Below are positions 8,316-17,397 of a stretch of 64,000 bases of DNA, piece after piece; positions within the stretch are counted from its first letter, which is position 1, and every line of letters begins with the position of its first letter. The DNA is from Pseudomonas sp. PDNC002 (lineage in GTDB: Bacteria; Pseudomonadota; Gammaproteobacteria; Pseudomonadales; Pseudomonadaceae): positions 317,501-381,500 of the forward strand of contig NZ_CP070356.1 in the NCBI RefSeq assembly GCF_016919445.1. Direction: 5' to 3'. The position numbers and the translations under genes are program-made. Under the pieces are notes generated by a model. The model was not told the DNA's origin, did not search any database, and saw only the letters and a program-made list of their open reading frames with translations.

Positions 8316-8531
8316 GTGCACCACACAACCCGCAGCCTGCGAAAGACCCTCGATGCCGTCGCCAGCAACAATGAAGCCACGGCCCTGGAAGTCATGCGGG
8401 CCGTCGAACAGGTCCAGGACGACCTGCTCCGGCAAAAACTGCTCAAGGCCATCCACCACCTCAACCAGGACGCCGCCGAACTGCGCGCCCTGCGTGAAGA
8501 GATCGCCTCGCCGCTATCGCGCCGCGCCTGA
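8316..8531 (+). CDS. Small helical hypothetical protein
   Basis: A 71-residue protein starting at GTG 8316, chosen because AGGAG sits at 8303-8307 with eight-base spacing; an upstream ATG at 8220 in the same frame lacks such a site and would add composition unlike the rest. The product is soluble, rich in Leu, Ala, Glu and Arg, and probably entirely helical (MRAVEQVQDDLLRQKLLKAI and on). No recognised family. It converges on desB with six bases between the two stops. Confidence 0.65.
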   Translation: MHHTTRSLRKTLDAVASNNEATALEVMRAVEQVQDDLLRQKLLKAIHHLNQDAAELRALREEIASPLSRRA

Positions 8532-8537
8532 TCCGGT

Positions 8538-9614
8538 TCAGGCAGTGGCTGGCAGCGTCGGCAGGCGGTGAATCCAGATGCGCTTGAGCACCGTGGCGAA
8601 CTGCGCCGACAGGCGGCCGCTGTTGTAGGTCTGGCCGTAGCGCGCCGCAATCTCCTTCACCTCGCGCGATAGCTGTGCATAGCGCCGCGCCGGCAGGTCC
8701 GGATAGAGGTGGTGCTCGATCTGGTGGCTGAGGTTGCCGGTCATGATGTGGAAGATCGACCCGCCTTCCAGGTTGCTCGACCCGCGCAGCTGGCGCAGGT
8801 ACCAGTGGCCGCGCGTCTCGCCCTGTAGTACCTCCGGCGGAAACACCGCGGCCTTCTCGGTGAAGTGGCCGCAGAAGATCACGGTGAAGGTCCACAGGTT
8901 GCGCATCAAGTTGGCGATGACGTTGCCCAGCAGCACTGCGCCGAAGGCGCCGGTGAACAGGCCGAGCAGCGGGAACACCAAGTAATCCTTGACCCACTGG
9001 CGCCCGACCTTGGCGTTGAACTGGCGCAGCAGCGGGCGCAGTTCTTCCTTGCTCATCCGCCCCTTCACGTACTTGTCCAGGCGCAGGTGCTGCACTGCCA
9101 CGGCGTACTGGAACAGCAGCGCCTGGATCGTTACCCACAGCGGCTGCCATCGGTAGAACGGCTTCCACTTCTGCTCCGGGAACAGCCGCACCACGCCATA
9201 TCCCACGTCGTCATCCATGCCCAGCACATTGGTGTAGGTGTGGTGCATGTGGTTGTGCGTGTGCCGCCAGAAGTCCGCGGGGCCAACGATGTCCCACTCG
9301 TAGTCCTGCCCGGAAAACTCCGGGTCGTTCATCCAGTCGTACTGGCCATGCATGACGTTATGGCCCAGCTCCATGTTCTCCAGGATCTTGCCCAGCCCAA
9401 GCAGCAGAGTGCCCAGCAGCCAGGTCGGCGGGAACCAGCCGAGCATCAGCAGCGCGCGGCCGCTCCAGCAGCAGAAGCGCACCGCCGCGCGGATGCGGCG
9501 GATGTAGCGGGCGTCTTTCTCACCCAGGTCATGCAGGGTGCGCTGGCGCAGGGCGTCCAGTTCGGCACCGAAGGCTGCCAGCTCGGCGGCGGTGAGATCG
9601 CGGTCTTCGCGCAT
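8538..9614 (-). CDS. desB: Acyl-CoA delta-9 fatty acid desaturase
   Basis: A 358-residue integral membrane desaturase with the three histidine boxes of the family: HNVMH at 85-89, HTHNHMHH at 118-125 and HQIEHH at 297-302, which bind the di-iron centre. DesB introduces a cis double bond into saturated acyl-CoA made from exogenous fatty acids, under aerobic conditions. It lies 20 bases after the reductase gene in the same direction, so the two form an operon. Of two ATG codons, 9614 has the better distance (nine bases) from AGGAG; 9620 is the alternative. Confidence 0.93.
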   Translation of the reverse strand: MREDRDLTAAELAAFGAELDALRQRTLHDLGEKDARYIRRIRAAVRFCCWSGRALLMLGWFPPTWLLGTLLLGLGKILENMELGHNVMHGQYDWMNDPEFSGQDYEWDIVGPADFWRHTHNHMHHTYTNVLGMDDDVGYGVVRLFPEQKWKPFYRWQPLWVTIQALLFQYAVAVQHLRLDKYVKGRMSKEELRPLLRQFNAKVGRQWVKDYLVFPLLGLFTGAFGAVLLGNVIANLMRNLWTFTVIFCGHFTEKAAVFPPEVLQGETRGHWYLRQLRGSSNLEGGSIFHIMTGNLSHQIEHHLYPDLPARRYAQLSREVKEIAARYGQTYNSGRLSAQFATVLKRIWIHRLPTLPATA

Positions 9615-9634
9615 GGCCATGGGCTCCTGAAGTT

Positions 9635-10735
9635 TCAGAGATCGACGGTCAGATCGCCCTGGGGCGCGCTGACGCAGATGCGGATGGGCTGGCCCGGCTC
9701 GCTGAACAGCTCGCCGCTGCGCAGGTCGCGCACGCAACCGCTGACCAGGGTGCAGGTGCAACGGGTGCAGACACCCTGCCGGCAGCCGTGCACCGGGCGC
9801 AGACCGCTGGCTTCGGCCTGCTCCAGCAGACTGCGGCGGCTGTCGCCGGACACCGTTAGGGCGCTGCGGGCAAACTGCAGGCTCACGGTTCTTGCCGGCT
9901 CGTTTTCGTCCCAGCTTGGCGGGCTGAAGCTTTCCAGCTGCAGGCTGCGACTGCTTGCGCCGAGCGCCTGGCGCACGCTGTCGACGAAGCCGCCGGGGCC
10001 GCAGACCAGCACGTGGCGGTCATCGAGACCCGCCACATGGTCCGGGTGGAAACGACCACGCAACTCGCCCTCGGTCGGTACATCGCCGCTCAGAGCCCAG
10101 CGCAGCTCAAGATTGGGATACTGCCGCGCCAGCGCCTCCAGCCCGGCCACGAAAGCCTTCTGCCCGCACTCGCGGACGTAATGCAGCAGCGTTACCGGCC
10201 CGGTGTATCCGCGCGCCAGCGCCTCGCGCAGCAGGCCCAACAACGGAGTCAACCCGCTACCGGCCGCGAGCAACAGTACGCCCTGTCCGTCCGCCGGCCA
10301 GTTCAACTCGCCATCCGGGCGCCCCAGCTCCAGCACATCACCCACGCACAACTGGTGCAGCAGGAACGAGGAAACCCGTCCGCCCGGCTGCAACTTCACG
10401 GCGAACTCCAGGCAACCATCCTCGGCGATACGCGTGAGGCTGTAGCTGCGGCTGCAGCGCACACCGTCGCGCTCCACATACAGCTGAACGTGCTGGCCGG
10501 GGCGCGCACCGCGCCAGTGGGCGTTAGGCCGCAGGCGCAGTTCGAGCATGTCATCGGCCACCCACTGCCGCGCCTCGACCCGCGCAAACACACGCCGCAG
10601 CGACCAGGCGCGATTGCAGGCGCGCAGCACGGCATCGACGTCCGACTCGCGCAGCCACTGGCGGCGCACCAGCGCACGAAGGGGCACGAGCACGGGCTCG
10701 ATCAGGCGCAAGCCGGACAGGGGAAGAAGTGACAT
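9635..10735 (-). CDS. desC: Ferredoxin-NADP reductase-type electron donor of the desaturase
   Basis: A 366-residue flavoprotein: an FAD-binding motif RSYSLT, a nucleotide-binding GSGLTPLLGLL, and a C-terminal plant-type 2Fe-2S domain with CRQGVCTRCTC and a later cysteine. It passes electrons from NAD(P)H to the membrane desaturase encoded next. The gene begins just downstream of two DesT-type operators; ATG at 10735 is preferred over an in-frame GTG at 10744, which would extend towards the operator. Confidence 0.9.
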   Translation of the reverse strand: MSLLPLSGLRLIEPVLVPLRALVRRQWLRESDVDAVLRACNRAWSLRRVFARVEARQWVADDMLELRLRPNAHWRGARPGQHVQLYVERDGVRCSRSYSLTRIAEDGCLEFAVKLQPGGRVSSFLLHQLCVGDVLELGRPDGELNWPADGQGVLLLAAGSGLTPLLGLLREALARGYTGPVTLLHYVRECGQKAFVAGLEALARQYPNLELRWALSGDVPTEGELRGRFHPDHVAGLDDRHVLVCGPGGFVDSVRQALGASSRSLQLESFSPPSWDENEPARTVSLQFARSALTVSGDSRRSLLEQAEASGLRPVHGCRQGVCTRCTCTLVSGCVRDLRSGELFSEPGQPIRICVSAPQGDLTVDL

Positions 10736-10749
10736 GGGCGGCACCGAAC

Positions 10750-10767
10750 AGTAAACATGTGTTCACT
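10750..10767. promoter_or_regulatory. Palindromic DesT-type operator, proximal
   Basis: AGTAAACATGTGTTCACT, an 18-bp near-perfect inverted repeat 15 bases before the desC start. It lies just downstream of a likely desC -10 (plus-strand complement at 10769-10774). It matches the AGTGAAC...GTTNACT pattern known for DesT sites in P. aeruginosa. Confidence 0.75.
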
Positions 10768-10792
10768 TAAAATCTCATGCACAGGACTTTTC

Positions 10793-10810
10793 AGTCAACA
10801 GTCGTTCACT
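10793..10810. promoter_or_regulatory. Palindromic DesT-type operator, distal, over the desC -35
   Basis: AGTCAACAGTCGTTCACT; on the minus strand this reads AGTGAACGACTGTTGACT, whose last six bases TTGACT form the -35 of a promoter with GATTTT 18 bases on. Overlap with the -35 explains repression. Centre-to-centre distance to the proximal operator is 43 bp, about four helical turns. Confidence 0.8.
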
Positions 10811-10881
10811 GTTTTGCTCGGAACTCCCCGGCGCCGACCGGCTTTTGCTAGAGTGCCTGCGCCTTCGTCATGGATAGCCGT

Positions 10882-11517
10882 ATGTCCACTCCCCGCGCCG
10901 AACAGAAACTACAGACCCGCCTGGCCCTGATGGATGCCGCGCGCAGTCTGATGGACAGCGGCCGTGGTTTCGGCAGCCTGAGCCTGCGCGAAGTGGCGAA
11001 GACGGCGGGCATTGTCCCAGCGGGCTTCTACCGGCATTTCGCCGACATGGATCAGCTCGGACTCGCGCTGGTCGCCGATGTCGACGAGACCTTCCGCGAG
11101 ACCCTGCGCGTGGTACGCCGCAACGAGTTCGAACTGGGAGGCGTGATCGAAGCGTCGGTGCGCATCTTCCTCGACGCCGTCACCGCCAACCGCACCCAGT
11201 TCCTCTTCCTCGCTCGCGAGCAGTACGGCGGCTCGCACCCGATCCGCCAGGCCGTGGGCTCCCTGCGCCAGCGCATCACCGATGATCTCGCGGCCGACCT
11301 GGCGCTGCTCAACAAGCTGCCGCACCTCACCGGCCAGGACATCGACGTGATTGCCGACCTGGTGGTGAAGACGGTATTCGCCACCCTGCCCGAGCTGATC
11401 GACCCGCCGGCCGACAGCCTGCCGACGCACCTCTCGCCCCAGGCTAAGATCACCCAGCAGCTGCGCTTCATCATGATCGGCGCCAAGCACTGGACCGGGA
11501 TCGGCTCGCGCCCCTGA
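10882..11517 (+). CDS. desT: TetR-family acyl-CoA-sensing repressor of desaturase genes
   Basis: A 211-residue TetR protein with an N-terminal helix-turn-helix (SLREVAKTAGIVPAGFYRHF at about residues 34-53) and a helical ligand domain. DesT senses the saturated to unsaturated acyl-CoA ratio and represses desCB when unsaturated acyl-CoA prevails. Divergent from desC with two DesT-type palindromes in between. ATG at 10882 (MSTPRAEQK) is preferred because it starts where family members do; ATG at 10870 is possible. Confidence 0.9.
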   Translation: MSTPRAEQKLQTRLALMDAARSLMDSGRGFGSLSLREVAKTAGIVPAGFYRHFADMDQLGLALVADVDETFRETLRVVRRNEFELGGVIEASVRIFLDAVTANRTQFLFLAREQYGGSHPIRQAVGSLRQRITDDLAADLALLNKLPHLTGQDIDVIADLVVKTVFATLPELIDPPADSLPTHLSPQAKITQQLRFIMIGAKHWTGIGSRP

Positions 11518-11544
11518 CGCCTGCGCACACGTCCGACTATTACC

Positions 11545-11627
11545 TGTAGGAGCGAGGGGGACGCCTAGTTCTTGCTCGCGAACCAACCCCGCAGCGGACT
11601 CGGATCGCGAGCAGGCTCGCTCCTACA
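11545..11627. repeat. REP-like inverted repeat
   Basis: Outer arms TGTAGGAGCGAG and CTCGCTCCTACA, with inner arms TTGCTCGCGA and TCGCGAGCA. A second, degenerate copy lies at 24334-24414. The rest of 11518-11799 shows no gene. Confidence 0.8.
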
Positions 11628-11799
11628 AAAGCCGCAACGCCCCGGTACGGTGCGCACCTTTTTCGTGCGCACCATCGTCGTGCGCGCGCACCATTCCTGA
11701 TCGCCCGGACAGTCCCGCCAGGCCGCGTCAACGCTGACGCCGGCCCGTACTGGCAAGCCCCTTGCTGTAGCACCGCCATTGCTACTGCCGGACGCTGCC

Positions 11800-12300
11800 A
11801 TGCTGGTCATCCATCAACGAATCGAACCCCGCGAACACTGGGACGCCGAGCTGCGTCTGAATTACGAGGCGCGCAGCAAGAGCCGCCTGCGTTGCTTCAG
11901 CACCACCGGTGAGGACGTCGGCCTGCTCCTCGAGCGCGGCCAGTCACCGCTGGCCGACGGCGAGTGCCTGCTGGCCAACGATGGCCGGGTGGTCCGAGTC
12001 TGCGCAGCGCCGGAGAAGCTGCTGCACGTCACCTGTGCCAACGCCCGTGAGCTGAACCGCGCGGCCTATCACCTGGGCAATCGCCATGTCGCTCTGCAGG
12101 TCGGCGAGGGCTGGCTGCGCCTGCTCGATGACTACGTGCTCAAGGCGATGCTCGACCAGCTCGGTGCCACGGTGGAGGCCATCGAAGCGCCCTTCCAGCC
12201 GGAACATGGCGCTTACGGCGGCGGGCATCACCACTCGCACCATGGAGAAGAGCAGTTCAACTATGCGCCGAAGTTGCATCAGTTCGGAGTGCGCGTGTGA
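11800..12300 (+). CDS. ureE: Urease accessory nickel metallochaperone UreE
   Basis: A 166-residue protein with the N-terminal peptide-binding domain of UreE, a ferredoxin-like middle domain and a histidine-rich C-terminus (GGHHHSHHGEE) that binds Ni(II) for delivery to apo-urease through UreG. ATG 11800 gives the normal family N-terminus (MLVIHQRI); an ATG at 11779 adds seven unrelated residues. First gene of ureE-ureF-ureG-hupE; the structural urease genes are not in this window. Confidence 0.93.
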   Translation: MLVIHQRIEPREHWDAELRLNYEARSKSRLRCFSTTGEDVGLLLERGQSPLADGECLLANDGRVVRVCAAPEKLLHVTCANARELNRAAYHLGNRHVALQVGEGWLRLLDDYVLKAMLDQLGATVEAIEAPFQPEHGAYGGGHHHSHHGEEQFNYAPKLHQFGVRV

Positions 12301-12320
12301 AGCCGCCGTGCTGGCTCCTC

Positions 12321-12356
12321 CCCCTCACCCCAGCCCTCTCCCTCAGGGAGAGGGGG
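12321..12356. repeat. Single copy of the CCCTCTCCC palindromic intergenic repeat
   Basis: CCCCTCACCCC followed by the hairpin CCCTCTCCCT-GGGAGAGGG, between ureE and ureF. It is the minimal form of the element that is expanded at 14442, 17038 and 26960. Confidence 0.75.
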
Positions 12357-12387
12357 CAGAGCGGTGTTCGCGGACAGGTCGTCGTTC

Positions 12388-13065
12388 ATGACTGACTCTG
12401 CGAGCCTCTGGCCGCTGCTGCGCCTGGCCAGTCCTCAGTTGCCCATTGGCGGCTACAGCTACTCGCAGGGGCTGGAAAGCGCCATCGACCACGGCGTGGT
12501 GAAGGACGCCGAAGGCGCGCGGACCTGGCTCGCCGATCAGTTGCACCTGAACCTCGCCCGCTTCGAAGGCCCGCTGCTGGCCGAACTGCTGCACGCCGCG
12601 CAGGCCGAAGACTGGGAGACCCTGCGCGACGCCGCCGAGCGCCATCGCGCCAGCCGCGAGACCCGCGAGCTGGGCCTGGAAAACCGGCAGATGGGTTTCT
12701 CCCTTGGCCAGTTGCTCGACGCCCTGCCCGAGCTGGACGAACCCGCGCGCCAGTGGCTCGCCGAGCAACCCGAACCCTCCTTCGCCGCGGCCTGGGCGCT
12801 GGCCGCACGCTCCTGGGGCTTATCCCCGGAACAGGCCCTGGGCGCCTGGTTGTGGAGCTGGCTGGAGAACCAGTTGGCGGTGCTGATGAAAACGCTGCCG
12901 CTGGGCCAGTTGGCCGCGCAGAAGCTCACCTCGCACCTGCTCCCCGACCTCGACCAAGCCTGCCGTACCGCGCTCGAAAACGATCCCCACGGCGGCGCGC
13001 CCTTCGGGCTCACACTGGCCTGCATGAATCACGAAACCCAATACAGCCGTCTGTTCCGCTCCTAG
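12388..13065 (+). CDS. ureF: Urease accessory protein UreF
   Basis: A 225-residue all-helical protein with the family hallmark [13 protein letters not shown] at about residues 16-28 and the conserved C-terminal SRLFRS end. UreF joins UreD/H and UreG in the complex that carbamylates the urease lysine and inserts nickel. Start at ATG 12388 (MTDSASLW); the eight-codon extension upstream runs into the repeat. Ten bases separate it from ureG. Confidence 0.93.
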   Translation: MTDSASLWPLLRLASPQLPIGGYSYSQGLESAIDHGVVKDAEGARTWLADQLHLNLARFEGPLLAELLHAAQAEDWETLRDAAERHRASRETRELGLENRQMGFSLGQLLDALPELDEPARQWLAEQPEPSFAAAWALAARSWGLSPEQALGAWLWSWLENQLAVLMKTLPLGQLAAQKLTSHLLPDLDQACRTALENDPHGGAPFGLTLACMNHETQYSRLFRS

Positions 13066-13075
13066 GAGAACTGCC

Positions 13076-13690
<615 letters not shown>

Positions 13691-13749
13691 TTCATTTCTC
13701 GCGGCCGCAGAAGAACGGCCGCCCTACGACAAGAACCAGGGAGTTACCC

Positions 13750-14322
13750 ATGCAACTGCGCAAAGCCCTCTACAGCCTGGCGCTGTTCCTCACCCCGGCG
13801 GTGGCCTTCGCCCATCCGGGCCACGGCGACAATGGCCTGATCGCCGGTATCACCCACCCCATCACCGGCCTCGACCATCTGCTGGCGATGTTCGCCGTCG
13901 GCCTCTGGGCAGCACAGCAACGAGGCGCTGCGCGACTGGCGCTGCCCTGCACTTTCGTTGGCACCATGCTGATCGGCGGATTGCTCGGTTTCGAAGGAAT
14001 GCAGATACCGTTCATGGAGACCGGCATCGCCGCCTCCGTGCTCGCGTTGGGACTGTGCGTCGCGCTGGCGGTGCGTCCGCCGCTGTTCCTGGCGATGGGC
14101 GCAACCGCGCTGTTCGCCCTCGCCCACGGCGTGGCGCACGGCCTGGAACTGCCGGAACTGAGCAGCCCGTGGCTGTATGCCGCCGGCTTCGTCGGCGCGA
14201 CTGCGGCGCTGCATGCGGCGGGTTATGGGATCGTTCGTCTGTTGCCGCAAGCGGCGGCACCGCTGGTGCGTGTCGCCGGGCTGGTTTCGGCAGGCGCGGG
14301 TGCATGGCTGCTCGCCAGCTGA
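13750..14322 (+). CDS. HupE/UreJ-type metal permease
   Basis: A 190-residue membrane protein with a signal-like first segment (residues 1-20), the family motif AHPGHGD next to it, HPITGLDHLLAMFAVG as the first conserved helix, and about six segments in all. HupE/UreJ proteins take up nickel (or cobalt) with [NiFe]-hydrogenase or urease clusters. Its place right after ureG fits nickel supply for urease. The frame continues upstream over ureG, but ATG 13750 is the only start that yields the signal sequence. Confidence 0.88.
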   Translation: MQLRKALYSLALFLTPAVAFAHPGHGDNGLIAGITHPITGLDHLLAMFAVGLWAAQQRGAARLALPCTFVGTMLIGGLLGFEGMQIPFMETGIAASVLALGLCVALAVRPPLFLAMGATALFALAHGVAHGLELPELSSPWLYAAGFVGATAALHAAGYGIVRLLPQAAAPLVRVAGLVSAGAGAWLLAS

Positions 14323-14359
14323 TCCGCTCCTACAAAACTATCCGCGCCTCGGTGGGGCC

Positions 14360-14430
14360 GTAGGAGCGGACCTTGTCCGCGATGTCTTCCAGCGCGCTGG
14401 GAACCTATCGCGGACAAGGTCCGCTCCTAC
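14360..14430. repeat. REP-like element with perfect 24-bp arms
   Basis: Left arm starts GTAGGAGCGGACCTTGTCCG, right arm ends GGTCCGCTCCTAC; the arms at 14360-14383 and 14407-14430 are exact reverse complements. A further half-copy lies at 14329-14337 and a degenerate copy at 56098-56152. Confidence 0.85.
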
Positions 14431-14441
14431 AAGATCAAGAG

Positions 14442-14712
14442 CCCCTCACCCTGCCCCTGGCTGCGCGCCCCGCTCCTCAAGCGGGAGAGGGGACTGTCCG
14501 GAGCAGGATGAAACCATGGCGTCAGCCGGTACGGATGGCTCCCTCTACCAGAGGGAGAAGGACAGTAAGGTGCAGGACGAAACCGAACCATCAGCTGGTA
14601 CGGACGGCTCCCTCTCCCTTTGGGAGAGGGACGGTAAGGTGCAGGATGAAACCGAACCATCAGCCGGCACGGACGGCTTCCTCTCCCTTTGGGAGAGGGC
14701 TGGGGTGAGGGG
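14442..14712. repeat. CCCCTCACCC-bounded element with 69-bp tandem units
   Basis: Begins CCCCTCACCCTG and ends GGCTGGGGTGAGGGG, giving terminal inverted repeats. The interior has about three 69-bp units, each with GAAACC(G/A)..., CAGC(C/T)GGTACGGA and a CCCTCTCCCTTTGGGAGAGGG-type palindrome. This and the REP element fill the 440-base gap between hupE and the SDR gene; no gene is seen there. Confidence 0.85.
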
Positions 14713-14761
14713 AATCGCCCAACAACCTCTCCCCCGGAAACTTCAGTTGCCCAACCGCAAA

Positions 14762-15526
14762 TCACCCCTTGCGATGCACCGAGAACCCCGCCCATGCCTG
14801 GCTCACCGGCATGATTTCCAGGGTGTTGATGTTGATGTGCGGCGGCTGGTTGAGGATCCAGTGGATGGTCTCGGCAATGTCCACGGACTGGATCGGCTCG
14901 GCGCCGGCGTAGGTCTTGTCGTACTTCGCCTGGTCGCCACCGAAGCGCACCAGGGAGAACTCGCTCTCGCACATGCCCGGCTCGAGGTTGGTGACACGCA
15001 CGCCGGTGCCCTGCAGGTCGCAGCGCAGGTTCAGCGAGAACTGCTCGACGAAGGCCTTGGTCGCGCCATACACGTGGCCGCCCGGATAGGGCCAGTGGCC
15101 GGCCACCGAACCCAGGTTGAGGATGCTCGCGCCCGGACCATGGGCGATCAGGCGTGGCAGCAGCAGGCGGGTGGCGTACATCAGGCCCTTGATGTTGGTG
15201 TCCACCATGGTGTCCCAGTCATCCAGCTCACATTGCTGCGCCGGGTCGGCGCCCAGGGCGAGGCCGGCGTTGTTGATCAGGCCGCGCAACTTGGCGAATT
15301 TCTCCGGCAGGCTGTCCACCGCCGCCGTCATCGCGGCGCGGTCGCGCACGTCGAGCACCAGCGGCAGCACGTCGGTCTCGGCGGAAAGCTCCTGGGCCAG
15401 CGCGTTCAAGCGCTCCTCGCGGCGGCCGGTGATCACCAGCGACCAGCCGTCACGGGCGAAACGTCGCGCGCAGGCTTCGCCGAAGCCGGAGGTGGCGCCG
15501 GTAATGAACAGGGTGGGAGTGGTCAT
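14762..15526 (-). CDS. Short-chain dehydrogenase/reductase, YdfG-like
   Basis: A 254-residue classical SDR: TGATSGFG at residues 9-16 binds NADP, NNAG follows in the middle, the catalytic Ser lies in LGSVAG and the YGATK pair supplies Tyr and Lys. It resembles YdfG, an NADP-dependent 3-hydroxy acid (serine/allo-threonine) dehydrogenase. ATG 15526 follows AGAGGAT; the 46-codon open extension upstream is not typical of SDRs. Its location beside amino-acid transport and catabolism genes suggests a link to amino- or hydroxy-acid metabolism, but this is inference. Confidence 0.88.
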   Translation of the reverse strand: MTTPTLFITGATSGFGEACARRFARDGWSLVITGRREERLNALAQELSAETDVLPLVLDVRDRAAMTAAVDSLPEKFAKLRGLINNAGLALGADPAQQCELDDWDTMVDTNIKGLMYATRLLLPRLIAHGPGASILNLGSVAGHWPYPGGHVYGATKAFVEQFSLNLRCDLQGTGVRVTNLEPGMCESEFSLVRFGGDQAKYDKTYAGAEPIQSVDIAETIHWILNQPPHININTLEIMPVSQAWAGFSVHRKG

Positions 15527-15714
15527 CACAGAGATCCTCTTGCTGGGCACTGCCGTCGCCGATGCATGCCGGGGAATCGTGCGGTGCGCGTTCTTATCGG
15601 TCGTCGAGCATAACAGCCCGAATCTGCCGCGTTGCGTTACAGCCGTGCTGGATAAAACCCGCACAGCCGCGTGAAAGGCCCATGGCTGCGGGCCTGCCGC
15701 GAGTTGCGCCCACC

Positions 15715-16012
15715 TTGTCCACAGGCTGCTCCACGGTTTCTGTGGGCAAGCGGAAGTACGCTTTCCCGCTGGACGAATTTCGAGCGCTTCCCTGCAGTCC
15801 GCGCCACCGCTGCGCTGGAGAAGTTCTTCCCAAGGTTATCCACAGATCTTTCAACGGCTGACGGGGACAATTGTCAGCTTCCCGGAACTTTTCCGCGAAG
15901 CCGTACCTGTCCATCCATACAGGGGTTGCGGGGTAATCGAACAGAATTCGAGCGGCCCTGGCGGCGCCTGCGGCCACGCGGCATGGCAGCGTTTTCCCAG
16001 ACGTTATCCACA
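15715..16012. promoter_or_regulatory. Cluster of DnaA-box-like sequences in a gene-free stretch
   Basis: TTATCCACA, the perfect DnaA box, occurs at 15836-15844 and 16004-16012, both preceded by TTCCCA-type sequence, and TTGTCCACA occurs at 15715-15723, all on the plus strand inside the 514-base gap 15527-16040. No gene is supported in this gap. Whether DnaA binds here is not shown by sequence alone. Confidence 0.45.
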
Positions 16013-16040
16013 GCCCCGCCCACAGAATTTCGGGACAACT

Positions 16041-16964
16041 TCACGGGACCAGCAGCCGCGCCGCGATCAGGTCTTCCAGTGCATAACCGACGGACTTGAA
16101 CAGAGTGATCTCGCTGTCGCCCCGGCGCGCACCGCGTCCCTGCAGCAAGTCGCTCAGTTGGGTAGCGATTGCGCTTTCATCGATCACACCCTCGCCCATC
16201 GGGATCAGCAGGTCGCCCGCCTCTTCCAGCGCGCCTTCGCGGGTATCGACGACGATGCGCGCGCGGCGCACGGCTTCGCTGTCAGTCTCACGCATGCTCG
16301 GCAGGAACGCGCCGACCAGATCGAGGTGGCAGCCCGAGCGCAACCATTCGCCGAGTACGATGGGCTCGCGGGACGTGGTGACGCAGCTGATACAGTCCGC
16401 CGCCGCGACGCCACCGCGCAGATCGACACAGGCGTGGACGGGATAGCCTTCGTCCTGCAATTGCTTCACCAGGGCCAGCACCTTGTCTTCGTGGCGACCC
16501 CAGAGGGCGATGTCCTCGTACTCGCGCACCGAGCAGTGCGCGCGGACCATGTGCGGCGCCAGGGTGCCGCTGCCGACGATCAGCAGCCGCCGCGCATCGC
16601 GGCGCACCAGGTAATCGGCGGCCAGCGCGGAGGTGCAGGCGGTACGCCGGGCGGTCATCTCCGAGGCTTCGAGCATCGCCAGCGGGCGCCCGGTTTCGCC
16701 GTCGAACAGGCAGAACAAGGCGGCCACCGCCGGCAGGTTCTTCGCACCGTTATTGGGGAACACGGTGACCAGCTTCACGCCGATGTCCTGGCCGGGGCGC
16801 CACACCGGCATGGTCAGCAGGGAGGCGTTCCTGGGCAGCTCATGGCAGGCGCGCACCGGGGCCTGGTACTCACCGGCAAGGCCGATGCGCAGAGCTTCGA
16901 TCAGTTGGGGATAACCCAGGCGCTGGGCGACGTCGGCGTTGGTGAGGAAGCGGAGGTCTTGCAT
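16041..16964 (-). CDS. Ornithine cyclodeaminase / mu-crystallin family protein
   Basis: A 307-residue member of the OCD family with the Rossmann motif LIVGSGTLAPHM near residue 130 and the usual substrate-side residues in the first domain (VKLVTVFPNN). The family includes ornithine cyclodeaminases, alanine dehydrogenases and ketimine reductases that reduce pyrroline- or piperideine-2-carboxylate. Next to an ABC transporter and a pipecolate/lysine catabolic pair, a ketimine reductase acting on cyclic imines of lysine or proline is the most attractive reading, but sequence alone does not separate these options. Confidence 0.82.
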   Translation of the reverse strand: MQDLRFLTNADVAQRLGYPQLIEALRIGLAGEYQAPVRACHELPRNASLLTMPVWRPGQDIGVKLVTVFPNNGAKNLPAVAALFCLFDGETGRPLAMLEASEMTARRTACTSALAADYLVRRDARRLLIVGSGTLAPHMVRAHCSVREYEDIALWGRHEDKVLALVKQLQDEGYPVHACVDLRGGVAAADCISCVTTSREPIVLGEWLRSGCHLDLVGAFLPSMRETDSEAVRRARIVVDTREGALEEAGDLLIPMGEGVIDESAIATQLSDLLQGRGARRGDSEITLFKSVGYALEDLIAARLLVP

Positions 16965-17037
16965 GGATTCTCCTCAGCTGGGAGCGGTGGATAACTCATA
17001 GGAGCAACCGTCTTCCTGTGGCAACTCCGTGCCGATG

Positions 17038-17369
17038 CCCCCCTCACCCCAACCCTCTCCCATAGGGAGAGGGAGCCGTACTTGCCGGCTGACACCATGG
17101 CATCCATCCTCCGCCGAACGATCCCCTCTCCCTATGGGGGAGGGAGCCGTACATGCCGGCTGACACCATGGCGTCCATCCTCCGCCGAACGATCCCCTCT
17201 CCCTATGGGAGAGGGGGCCGTACGTGCCGGCTGACACCATGGCGTCCATCCTCCGCCGAACGATCCCCTCTCCCTATGGGAGAGGGGGCCGTACGTGCCG
17301 GCTGACACCATGGCATCCATCCTCCACCGAACGGTCCCCTCTCCCTATGGGAGAGGGTTAGGGTGAGGG
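17038..17369. repeat. 71-bp tandem repeat array bounded by CCCTCACCCC / GGGTGAGGG
   Basis: CCCTCTCCC begins at 17053, 17124, 17195, 17266 and 17337, a strict 71-bp period, four units plus a terminal half. Each unit has a CCCTCTCCCTATGGGAGAGG palindrome, then GCCGTACGTGCCGGCTGACA and a CCATGG(C) stretch. Terminal inverted repeats match those at 14442-14712 and 26960-27089; the unit is the same family in opposite orientation. It fills the 433-base gap between the OCD gene and livF. Confidence 0.9.
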
Positions 17370-17397
17370 CAGCCAGCGCAGAGGAAACGCAACCGCG

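Noticed and set aside
11540..11779. Two short minus-strand frames in the desT-ureE gap
   Set aside because: They cover a REP-like inverted repeat and have no ribosome site or conserved sequence.
14373..14708. Short open frames within the 69-bp and 71-bp repeat arrays
   Set aside because: Open only because the unit length is a near multiple of three; products are repeats of SAGTDGSLSLWER-type sequence that shift with each element.
17038..17369. CRISPR array
   Set aside because: Units of 71 bp follow each other without unique spacers, each contains its own palindrome, and no cas gene is near.
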